A stretch of DNA of 64,000 bases, taken from assembly GCA_902546725.1 (NCBI GenBank), contig CACCLB010000003.1:1-64000 (forward strand), written 5' to 3'. The notes beneath the pieces were generated by a model. It worked only from the letters and a program-made list of their open reading frames with translations, ran no database searches and was not told the DNA's origin. Shown in pieces: positions 29,244-37,777 of this stretch (its first letter is position 1; each line of letters begins with the position of its first letter). A program made the translations under genes and the position numbers. The DNA comes from an uncultured Bacteroidota bacterium (GTDB lineage Bacteria; Bacteroidota; Bacteroidia; Flavobacteriales; Flavobacteriaceae).

Positions 29244-32200
29244 TTATTTTTTAATCCCTGGCAATTGCTCTGATGGAGCCGCTTGTTTCCAAGGGTAATC
29301 TTGTTTTTCATTTGTAGGATGTACCTTATCTAAGGTTTCAGCATCATAAACGAACCCATTTTTAACAACATGTGTTACTGTATTGGTATGGCGAATATTT
29401 TTCAAGGGGTTTTTCTCCAGCACAACTAAATCAGCAATTTTACCCTTAGCGATACTTCCCAAATCTTTGGATAAGCCTAAAGCTTTTGCCCCCAAAAGGG
29501 TAGCTACTTTTAGCATATCGTGATTGGAAATTCCTCCCGAATGCATACTCCACAATTCCCAGTGATAGCCAAGCCCTTGCAATTGCCCATGAGAACCTAC
29601 TCCAGCTATTCCCCCAGCTTCTACAAGATCTTTGACAAATACTGCATGATCCTCAAACACATGCTCTTCTTCCAAAAACCATCCTGCATTACGCCTTCTA
29701 GACTTTGCATCTAATTCTGATTTTGGAGTAAAGCGATTGATCTTAGGATCGCCCTGGACATCTTCAGTAGCATAAAAATAGTTTTCCGCCCAAGGCCCTC
29801 CATAGGACACTAAAAGTGTAGGTGTATAGGCAGTTTGGGAAGCAGAAACGAAATCGATAAAATCTTTGTAAAGCGGATATACTGGGAATGAATGTTCGTG
29901 TCCAGGGTAACCGTCTAATATTTGTGTTAGATTTAGCTTAAAATCAAGACCTCCCTCCGTAGTGGGCATCAATTTTTGTTCTTTTGCCGCCTGAATAATC
30001 CACTGGCGGTGTTGTCTATTTCCTGTCAAATACATTTTTATTGTCTTGGTATTGTAGTATTTAGAATATTGTGTTAAAACATCTCGGGCGTGATCTAAAC
30101 TTTTTATATTATATCCCCAATACCCTACACCTGGTCCAGTAGAATAGATACGAGGTCCAGGAATCATTCCTGCTTCTACCATATCAGCATAAGTGAGTAC
30201 ATCTGTAGTTGCAGTTTGTGGATCTCGGGTTGTTGTTACTCCGTAGGCCAAGTTAGCTGCGTATACCCAAACATGCTTTTTGTGCAAGCCCCATGCCGGC
30301 CACATATGAGCGTGGGTGTCTACAAATCCAGGGAGTAAATATTTTCCTTCCAGATCAATAATTTTAGCATTTTCAGGGATGCTAACATCGGAAATAGTTC
30401 CTATAGATTCTATCCTATTATCGCGAATCAATACGGTTCCGTTTTCGATGATTTGTTCCCCTTCCATGGTGATTATGGTAGCGTTGGTCATAGCGAATAA
30501 ACCTTTAGCCATGGCTCTTTTTGCTTTTACTATCACGTCCAACTCTTTTGCTTGATACTCCTCTACGTCCTCTTCTTCATCTTCTTCTGTAGCTGCAACC
30601 TCCTCTTCAGTTTCTTCTTTTTCTTCTTTTGCCTTTTTCTTGGTTTCAGCTTCTTCTTTTTGAGCTTTCTCTTCAAGTTCAGCCTTGGCTATATCGTAAC
30701 GGAATAAGGTTTTCCCTAGGGTCCAATACACTACTTCACCACTAGGGCCCCAACTGGGAAATTGTCCACCAAATTTGGTCAGTTTTCTTGAGGGGAAAGC
30801 GGCTTTTGAAGCATCTTTTACATTAATTTTAGCACCTTTATTACCCAGGTAGGGCAATGTAACCACATAAATATCATTGTTTATTTGAGCCAAAGCATAA
30901 GATCCTTTTGGTGCTCGCAACAGTATAGAAGCTTTTGAAGGCTTTTTTTTGGGTGCGGAAGGTGTATCTGCCAAAAGATGGTTTTCATTATAGGAAGAAC
31001 CATAAACTGTAATACCATCTACCTGTAAGTGTTGTTTTTGATCTGTACCATCCCATTTTATGGAAACCAAACCTTCAGTGGTATTTAGATAAATTCGGTT
31101 GTCGTTTTGTGCAAAATGTGGGTTTGATAATCCTGCAGCTTTTGTAATCAAATTGGATTTTCCAGGACCATTCCCGCTAAGCCAGACCAAATTTGACTTT
31201 TGTTGAAAGGCACGGGGTCCATCAGCATCCATAAATTGTTGCGCAGAACCTTTAAACACAATAATTCTATTATCAGCACTCCAGACTGGTTGGGTATAAA
31301 CGCCTATTTCCTGTGTCAGCTGTACAGGTTTGGCCTTTTTATCAGTTCTTATTTTATAAACATTTCCGCCTTGTTTTTGGTCCCAAGTGACAAAGGCAAC
31401 TTCTTTTCCATTAGGATGCCATGTAGGCATAGCTTCCATAATAGAATGCTCTGTTAAACGTCTTGGCTTTTTATCCTTAAAGGACATATGGTAGAGTTGG
31501 TTTAAAGCAGTAAATACCATAGACGATCCGTCTGGTGAAATTTGAGCATCTCGAATTTGATTCACAGAAAAAGTAGCGCTATCATCAATGGGATAATCAA
31601 ATTTAAGCTGAGGTGCCATAGTTATGGTTTCGTTTACTTCAAAGGGAATATTGGTAGCTTGATCACCATTAATAGGAATACGATAAATTTTCCCACCATA
31701 AGAAGCCACTATGGCTTTGCTATCAGGAGTAAAAGACATTGCGGGAAGTACACCTAAAGGCGCTATGGATTCTTGTTCGTCACGTTGAACTGGATAGGCT
31801 AACCAATCTTCTTCTTGGGTCAAAAGGTTTCGTTTTATCAATCCAGTTTGATCATTAAAACGACTTCCATAAACCAGCCACTTCCCATCTGGAGAAAGGG
31901 TAGGAGTAAAAGCCGATCCGTAACGAGAAGTCATCACTTCTTTTTTACCGTCTTCACGATCATAGGTGCCCAGTTGGTATTGGGGAAGTTTGGCGTTGTA
32001 TTGCCATGCCCCCATACGTTCAGAAAACCATATCAAACGTCCATCTTTACTAAAAGTAGGTTCAGAGATTTTAAGACGTTCGGGCTCACTAATCAATTGA
32101 CTTCCCCCCCCACCGTCTTTGTGATATAGATGGAGTTTAAAATTTCGAGTCCCTTGACTTACAACAATATAGTCGCCATCAGGAGACCAATCTGCCGATT

Positions 32201-32591
32201 GCATCTTTGAGGTATTCCCTTTTGTTATTTGAAGCGTATCTTTTTCATTTCGGTCAATGATCCACACATTGTTTCCACCGCTTCTGTCAGATAAAAATAA
32301 TATTGAATTTCCATCTGGAGCGTATTTGGGTTGAGAATCAAAGGCTAAACCTTCAGTAATACGCGTAGCTTTTCCTCCTTGAATGGATAATTCATACAAG
32401 TCTCCCAAAAGATCAAAAACTATTTTTTGTCCACTTGGGTGAACATCTATGGCCATCCAAGTTCCTTCGTTAGTACTGATGGTAACCTCACGACTAGCTT
32501 CTAACGGAAGACTGTCCTGTTCTTTTTTGTCTTGAGCAGAAACGAGTGCGCTAAAAGTTAAAAGTGCAGTGAAAAGTATTTTGATATTCAT
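29244..32591 (-). CDS. TolB-like/PD40 repeat protein fused to amidohydrolase
   Basis: Repeated WSPDGDYIVV, FSKDGRLIWF, LSPDGKWLVY blades; then LEGKYLLPGFVDTHAHMWP and GKIADLVVLEKNPLKNI. Confidence 0.93.
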   Translation of the reverse strand: MNIKILFTALLTFSALVSAQDKKEQDSLPLEASREVTISTNEGTWMAIDVHPSGQKIVFDLLGDLYELSIQGGKATRITEGLAFDSQPKYAPDGNSILFLSDRSGGNNVWIIDRNEKDTLQITKGNTSKMQSADWSPDGDYIVVSQGTRNFKLHLYHKDGGGGSQLISEPERLKISEPTFSKDGRLIWFSERMGAWQYNAKLPQYQLGTYDREDGKKEVMTSRYGSAFTPTLSPDGKWLVYGSRFNDQTGLIKRNLLTQEEDWLAYPVQRDEQESIAPLGVLPAMSFTPDSKAIVASYGGKIYRIPINGDQATNIPFEVNETITMAPQLKFDYPIDDSATFSVNQIRDAQISPDGSSMVFTALNQLYHMSFKDKKPRRLTEHSIMEAMPTWHPNGKEVAFVTWDQKQGGNVYKIRTDKKAKPVQLTQEIGVYTQPVWSADNRIIVFKGSAQQFMDADGPRAFQQKSNLVWLSGNGPGKSNLITKAAGLSNPHFAQNDNRIYLNTTEGLVSIKWDGTDQKQHLQVDGITVYGSSYNENHLLADTPSAPKKKPSKASILLRAPKGSYALAQINNDIYVVTLPYLGNKGAKINVKDASKAAFPSRKLTKFGGQFPSWGPSGEVVYWTLGKTLFRYDIAKAELEEKAQKEEAETKKKAKEEKEETEEEVAATEEDEEEDVEEYQAKELDVIVKAKRAMAKGLFAMTNATIITMEGEQIIENGTVLIRDNRIESIGTISDVSIPENAKIIDLEGKYLLPGFVDTHAHMWPAWGLHKKHVWVYAANLAYGVTTTRDPQTATTDVLTYADMVEAGMIPGPRIYSTGPGVGYWGYNIKSLDHARDVLTQYSKYYNTKTIKMYLTGNRQHRQWIIQAAKEQKLMPTTEGGLDFKLNLTQILDGYPGHEHSFPVYPLYKDFIDFVSASQTAYTPTLLVSYGGPWAENYFYATEDVQGDPKINRFTPKSELDAKSRRRNAGWFLEEEHVFEDHAVFVKDLVEAGGIAGVGSHGQLQGLGYHWELWSMHSGGISNHDMLKVATLLGAKALGLSKDLGSIAKGKIADLVVLEKNPLKNIRHTNTVTHVVKNGFVYDAETLDKVHPTNEKQDYPWKQAAPSEQLPGIKK

Positions 32592-32619
32592 AATTATTTG
32601 ATTTTGATATTATAATTTA

Positions 32620-33135
32620 TTACTCTAAAGAGAGAAGTTGAGCGGTTACGGTATCTCCTGTACATTGAATGATGTACAGATTTCCATGGATACGCTCATC
32701 TATATTGGCATACATTTTTTTTCCAATAATCTTATTGGCTAAATGAGGAGTGGTATTACTGTGCCCTACTACCAAAACAGTTTTCCCTTGAGTAGCTTGT
32801 TTAAAGTCAGGACTGTAAAGATTTCTTGGATCATATTTCTCAACATTAAGCTGATGATCTTCTGCAATTGGTGATGCTGTTTCTTGGGTTCTATAATAAG
32901 CTGTAGAATAAATCCTGTCAAATACTACTTCTTTAAAAATTGCTTTCCATACAAGTGCACGCGCTTTTCCAATTTCTGTTAAATGGGGATCTCGATTGCT
33001 TTTATCACTCAGATCTTTTTCTGCATGGCGTATAAGGTAGTAAGTCGTCACTTCTTGCCCATAAGAAACAGTAACAATAAACAAAAAACACAATAAAAAC
33101 AGGGGGGTAAGTAGTAAACGTATACCTTTTTTCAT
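32620..33135 (-). CDS. Secreted histidine phosphatase family protein
   Basis: YLIRHAEKD; RIYSTAYYRTQETA; VLVVGHSNTTP. Confidence 0.9.
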   Translation of the reverse strand: MKKGIRLLLTPLFLLCFLFIVTVSYGQEVTTYYLIRHAEKDLSDKSNRDPHLTEIGKARALVWKAIFKEVVFDRIYSTAYYRTQETASPIAEDHQLNVEKYDPRNLYSPDFKQATQGKTVLVVGHSNTTPHLANKIIGKKMYANIDERIHGNLYIIQCTGDTVTAQLLSLE

Positions 33136-33188
33136 CCTTCCAAGGTATAGAGAAAAGATTACATAGCAAATCTTGATTGCTTAGAATA

Positions 33189-33950
33189 CTAGTCAGTTAC
33201 TTTATTGAAGTAAGCTGCTAATTGAACAGGTTTATCTGTATTAATATAATCGACTCTTAATTTGCGAAATACTTCCCATGCTATTTCACTATCTGGGGTG
33301 CCCCAAAACCTGAAAGGTTTACCATAACTGTGAGCCAATCTAATTATTGAATCTAATTTAATAAAATCTTCTGCCGATATATTTCCCACTCCATTCCATG
33401 AAGAGTAATTTTTAAAATTAAGACTAATCAAAGCTATTTTAGACCAAATTTTATCATTTTCGAGAGGATCAAGACTTTGATAGTCAAAGACTATAAAATC
33501 TGGGTAGTCCACATATTTTTTTGGATCAGGACGGTTGCCAGAAATTACAATTGAGATATTTTCTTTATCAATAATTTCAGGATAGTAGTTTAGCGTTTTT
33601 TCAAGCTTGTTTAAAGTGAGCTGTGATTCAGACTTAATATCAACCAAAATCTGTAGTTTTTTTATACTTTCAGATTGACTAGAAATAACTTTAGACAGTG
33701 GGGTTAAATACAAACTTTCAATGGTTCGATCTTTAATAATTTCTGATTCACTGTGAGTTACGTATAATGAATCATTCTTTAGAAATACATCTACTTCAAT
33801 AGAATTAAGGCCACTCTCGTATGCAGTCCAAAACGGGATACTTTGTTCGTAGTCATTATGAGAATGTAAACCTAACTGAATTGGATTCTGTGCTTTTTTA
33901 CATTGAAAAAAGATAATAAAACCAACAAATAAAACACGAGTCCTAAACAT
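33189..33950 (-). CDS. Glycerophosphodiester phosphodiesterase/PI-PLC-like lipoprotein
   Basis: LGLHSHNDYEQSIPFWTAYESGLNSIEVDVFL; C-terminal RVDYINTDKP. Confidence 0.85.
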   Translation of the reverse strand: MFRTRVLFVGFIIFFQCKKAQNPIQLGLHSHNDYEQSIPFWTAYESGLNSIEVDVFLKNDSLYVTHSESEIIKDRTIESLYLTPLSKVISSQSESIKKLQILVDIKSESQLTLNKLEKTLNYYPEIIDKENISIVISGNRPDPKKYVDYPDFIVFDYQSLDPLENDKIWSKIALISLNFKNYSSWNGVGNISAEDFIKLDSIIRLAHSYGKPFRFWGTPDSEIAWEVFRKLRVDYINTDKPVQLAAYFNKVTD

Positions 33951-33980
33951 GATCTAAAGCTTAAAGCTATACTAGACAAT

Positions 33981-35210
33981 TTATTCCCCAGTCCTATCCA
34001 AAAGGGCTTGATCTACGGTTGTTTTAAATTCACTAGCATAGGAAGTTGGAGAGGAAAACAATTGCGTATAACAGATTACGATAAGGTTATCTGTTGGATT
34101 GATCCAAAAGGAAGTGGCAGCAGCACCTCCCCAATTGTATTCGCCAGTTTCAAGATTAACCATTCCCGAAAGACCATGTCCCATTTGTGCGTTAGTTTTC
34201 ATTTCCTCTGGGTATTGATTTGTCATTATTATTTCAGCAGCTTTTTCAGATAAAATACGTTTCCCGTTTAATTCTCCTTTATTGAGAAGCATCCGGCAAA
34301 AAGTTTCATAGTCATTCAATGTAGAAATCAATCCTGCGCCTCCAAGCAAAAGTTTTGGTGGAGCTGGGGCAGCAAAATTTTTCTCAATATTGGGATCTGA
34401 AACTACAATTAGTTCCCCGTTTTCATCCATGGTGTAAAGCTCCGAGAGCTGTTCTCTTTTTCCTTTCGGAACGTAAAAGCGAGTGTCGTTCATTTTCAAT
34501 GGATCAAAGATGACCGTCTTAAAATAATTATTTAGCTTCTTTCCAGAGACTAGCTCTACAATATAGCCAGCTACATCAATCCCTAATCCATAATTATACT
34601 TGGTGCCAGGTTGAAATTTAAGGGGAATCGTTGCAATATCTTTTGTCATTTCCTCTATGGACCAATCTCTTCTCATATGTTGTCGTGCATTGTAAATGGA
34701 ATCCGTATAACTTGTTTCCCATCCATACGGTATGCCTGAGGTATGAGTCAATAGGTGACGAATGGTCAGCGGATTTTTTTGTGGTTCGAAAGAGTGAACT
34801 CCTGCTACTTCTTTGTAAACAGGGGTATCAGAAAACTCTGGAATGTATTGTGAAACTTCATCGTCTAAATCTAATTTCCCCTGATCATAAAGACTCATGA
34901 TTGCAACCGCAGTAATGGGTTTGGTCATTGAAAAAATTCGATATAAGGAGTTTTCCTCTATTGGCTTCTTTTCGTCAATATCAATAAAGCCATATTTATC
35001 ATCATAGACCACTTTACCATCTTTAATTATTTTTACATAAGTGCCTGGTAATTTACCCTCATCAACATACTTATGTAGACGTTGTGTAGCTATATTTAAA
35101 GAATCTTCAGATATTCCTACGGATTGAGGTGTGGCGCTATTATTTTGGCATGAACCATTAAGGAAAAGAATGCCTAATAAAAAATAGATCGGTATCAGTT
35201 TAATTTTCAT
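33981..35210 (-). CDS. Serine hydrolase (beta-lactamase class C family) lipoprotein
   Basis: SMTKPITA SxxK motif, YNYGLGIDVAGYIVE YxN motif, C-terminal GHGLSGMVNLETGEYNWGGAAATSFW. Confidence 0.93.
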   Translation of the reverse strand: MKIKLIPIYFLLGILFLNGSCQNNSATPQSVGISEDSLNIATQRLHKYVDEGKLPGTYVKIIKDGKVVYDDKYGFIDIDEKKPIEENSLYRIFSMTKPITAVAIMSLYDQGKLDLDDEVSQYIPEFSDTPVYKEVAGVHSFEPQKNPLTIRHLLTHTSGIPYGWETSYTDSIYNARQHMRRDWSIEEMTKDIATIPLKFQPGTKYNYGLGIDVAGYIVELVSGKKLNNYFKTVIFDPLKMNDTRFYVPKGKREQLSELYTMDENGELIVVSDPNIEKNFAAPAPPKLLLGGAGLISTLNDYETFCRMLLNKGELNGKRILSEKAAEIIMTNQYPEEMKTNAQMGHGLSGMVNLETGEYNWGGAAATSFWINPTDNLIVICYTQLFSSPTSYASEFKTTVDQALLDRTGE

Positions 35211-35359
35211 GGCTGTAAGACTTAAATAAATAAAATAATGTTAATTAGCTGATACAATATACAAAACTGTACTATCATCAAGTATACTTTATTTCTATTA
35301 CAATTTATTTTAAGTAATTAAAAAATAAATCCAAAAAACTTAAGAGTAATTTTAATTGA

Positions 35360-35806
35360 CTATTTGTTTCTGGATATTCTAAATAGTACAATTAATGGTA
35401 ATATACCAAGTACAGCGTGGATTACCATGGGGTAAATTCTCAAACTTTCAGTAATTCCCTCAGGTATATTTTGGTCGTATTTTACAAGTAAAATCGCTAA
35501 TAAATTTATAACACTTAAAGGGAGTTAAATTTTTAAAACTAAAGATTTTACAAGAGGTGCAGCTTCACTGTTAATATTGTAATCAGCAATGTTTTTTCTT
35601 GCCGGAAATGATATAATCCCTAAAACCACAAATAGGGCTAAGGAAGTAATACTAAGTGATGGATCTTCATTAAATGTTGGTATAAGTGAAAAAATAGCAA
35701 GTAATGAAAAGAGAAAATAGCCCAACAGAAAGTAAAACCTTCTAAGTGTAATTGCATCGTAAATGCAGATAGATGAAATTTAAATTGCAACAATGAGAAT
35801 TTCCAT
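35360..35806 (-). pseudogene. Membrane protein gene with two in-frame TAA stops
   Basis: MEILIVAI*ISSICIYDAITLRRFYFLLGYFLFSLLAIFSLIPTF...VKSLVLKI*LPLSVINLLAILLVKYDQNIPEGITESLRIYPMVIHAVLGILPLIVLFRISRNK*, all in one frame. Confidence 0.72.
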
Positions 35807-35850
35807 TTGAATTGATTTATGATTAACAATAAATATAAAGAGATTCGGTA
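35807..35850 (-). promoter_or_regulatory. Shared 5' leader, copy 6 (before a pseudogene)
   Basis: Reverse strand CTCTTTATATTTATTGTTAATCATAAATCAATTCAA-ATG. Confidence 0.5.
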
Positions 35851-35863
35851 TTAAAATTAATTT

Positions 35864-36235
35864 TTAATTTGATGTTTTTAATAACCCTGAATCTTTATGT
35901 TTCTTTCGTTTTTTATTCTTTCGTTTTAAAACTAGGTTGTGACATTTGTAAAATAGGTTTCGCCTAATGACATAAACCAAGTGTTTTGCAAGATAATAGG
36001 TGGTAGTAAACGTAGCTGCTAAACTTCCCCCAGCACCCAGAATTTCTAAATCATTGTCAATCTCTTTGAGTAGCACACCTCCAACAAGGATCGTAGCCGA
36101 TACTAGAAAGTAATTCCTACTCATCTCAACTTTGGTGTCTAATTCAATTTTCTTTTGTGAATCTTGAAGAGCTAAGCTATCAATTTGAGCATTGAGATTA
36201 AACCCTAACAATAAGGCTATAACAAGTTTTTTCAT
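35864..36235 (-). CDS. Hypothetical secreted/membrane protein, 123 aa
   Basis: Signal peptide MKKLVIALLLGFNLNAQ; TM-like middle; basic C-terminus. Confidence 0.6.
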   Translation of the reverse strand: MKKLVIALLLGFNLNAQIDSLALQDSQKKIELDTKVEMSRNYFLVSATILVGGVLLKEIDNDLEILGAGGSLAATFTTTYYLAKHLVYVIRRNLFYKCHNLVLKRKNKKRKKHKDSGLLKTSN

Positions 36236-36383
36236 GATCTATACTTTGTTTGGATCTTCAATATCATTTTTTAATATTAAGATTTCATTTTGTCAAAAAC
36301 TAAATAAAACTTCAGGTTAATTTAACAATAAAATCTGTATTAATTCTAGGGTCATAAATTTTTGCTATTAGTGATTTCCAGTA

Positions 36384-36416
36384 CAAAAAAACCCTCTACT
36401 AGTGAGGGTTTTTTTT
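36384..36416. terminator. Bidirectional terminator-like hairpin
   Basis: AAAAAAACCCTC-TACTAGT-GAGGGTTTTTTTTT. Confidence 0.75.
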
Positions 36417-36418
36417 TA

Positions 36419-36537
36419 TTAATTTAAAATATTTGCGTTGTAGTAAACGTCTTCTCTGACAATCATTCCTTCATCATTGAACCACATTTGACTGTGCACA
36501 GGAAGATTAACAACTTTATCTGTCTTTTTATTTTTTT
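36419..36537 (-). pseudogene. 3' remnant of a small secreted NTF2-like gene
   Basis: Reverse strand KNKKTDKVVNLPVHSQMWFNDEGMIVREDVYYNANILN*, preceded by an in-frame stop. Confidence 0.5.
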
Positions 36538-36601
36538 AACGTAAAAATTCATTCAAATATATGCTATGCCCAAAAAATAATAAAAATAATTTCCTTGGAT
36601 T

Positions 36602-36857
36602 ATGAAAAAAATAAATCAAATTACTTTACTAACTGTAACGTTATTGTTTTTTTCTTTTTGGATAACTTAAATCTACTGAAAAAACGAATGAGGAATTTGT
36701 TTACCTATGCAATAAGCCAGGAAAAAAATGTTACTATATGATTCCATGTGAGATTCTAAAAAAAACATGTAACAAGGCCTATGGTAAGCTATTTAAAGTT
36801 CCTCTTTCTAGAACAATTCAAATGAAGAGAACAGAATGCAGCTGTAAAGATGGTTAA
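36602..36857 (+). pseudogene. Decayed small Cys-rich secreted protein, related to CDS 50617..50862
   Basis: Signal MKKINQITLLTVTLLFFSFW in one frame, mature EEFVYLCNKPGKKCYYMIPCEILKKTCNKAYGKLFKVPLSRTIQMKRTECSCKDG* in +1 frame; cysteine spacing identical to 50617 protein. Confidence 0.7.
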
Positions 36858-36865
36858 GCCAAGAT

Positions 36866-37774
36866 TTATTGGCTTTCAGATTCTTCAGGTTTAACTTCGT
36901 TTCCTCCTGAATCAAATTTAAATCTTAATGAAATCTCATGAGTATTAATCTTTAAGGAAGACAATCCCACATCTAATGGTGTTTCGTAAGCATATCCAAT
37001 ATCCAGGGAATTGATTATAGGTACGAAAGCAATAAAGCCTACAGAATTTGTTGATCTGAAGGAAGCTCCAATGCTAAAATTATTTTTAAATTCTAGGGTG
37101 GTCATTAAATCAAATGTAGTTCCAAGATTTAGTACTGACCTTAATAGTATACTTGGTTTTAATTCTAGGTTATCATTGATGTTAAAAGCAAAACCACTTG
37201 CCAAATAGGTATGAATACGATCTGTACTAGATTGAGAAAATTCAAATTTATCAACTGAATTAAATAGTCGAGGAATAGAAAAACTAAACCAAAAAGAAGA
37301 TGCTTTAAAATAAGCTCCCACTCCTACATTTGGATTAAAACGTGATAATGAATTTTGTGCTGGATCATATTCAAGACTTAAACTTGTCAAGCCTAATAGG
37401 TTTGACCTGAAAAACGTTGCGCCAGTTTTTAATCCAAGAAATAAGTTTGAGTTTTCTGTTACTTTTAATCGATAAGAAATATCAATATATGAAGCAGTAT
37501 TCTTCTCAACATAAAAATTATTTGAAATAAAAGAAACCCCTATTCCAATATTTTTTTTCCTCTCTGATGAAAAGGTCATTAGTTGTGTACTAGGTGAATT
37601 CTCAACTGAGACCCATTGATTTCTTGTGTTAAATGTTGCTAAGTTTTTAAACTCAGCACCTGCATAAGCGGGATTCAATAGGCTCATATGAAATCTGTAA
37701 TTCGAAAGAAATGGCTCTTGCTGCGCCTTACTTCCCAACGAAAACAAAAAAATAATCAGCGTTAGTTTACGCAT
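36866..37774 (-). CDS. PorP/SprF family type IX secretion system membrane protein
   Basis: QEPFLSNYRFHMSLLNPAYAGAEFKNLATFNTRNQWVSVENSPSTQLMTFSSERKKNIGIGVSFISN. Confidence 0.95.
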   Translation of the reverse strand: MRKLTLIIFLFSLGSKAQQEPFLSNYRFHMSLLNPAYAGAEFKNLATFNTRNQWVSVENSPSTQLMTFSSERKKNIGIGVSFISNNFYVEKNTASYIDISYRLKVTENSNLFLGLKTGATFFRSNLLGLTSLSLEYDPAQNSLSRFNPNVGVGAYFKASSFWFSFSIPRLFNSVDKFEFSQSSTDRIHTYLASGFAFNINDNLELKPSILLRSVLNLGTTFDLMTTLEFKNNFSIGASFRSTNSVGFIAFVPIINSLDIGYAYETPLDVGLSSLKINTHEISLRFKFDSGGNEVKPEESESQ

Positions 37775-37777
37775 ATA

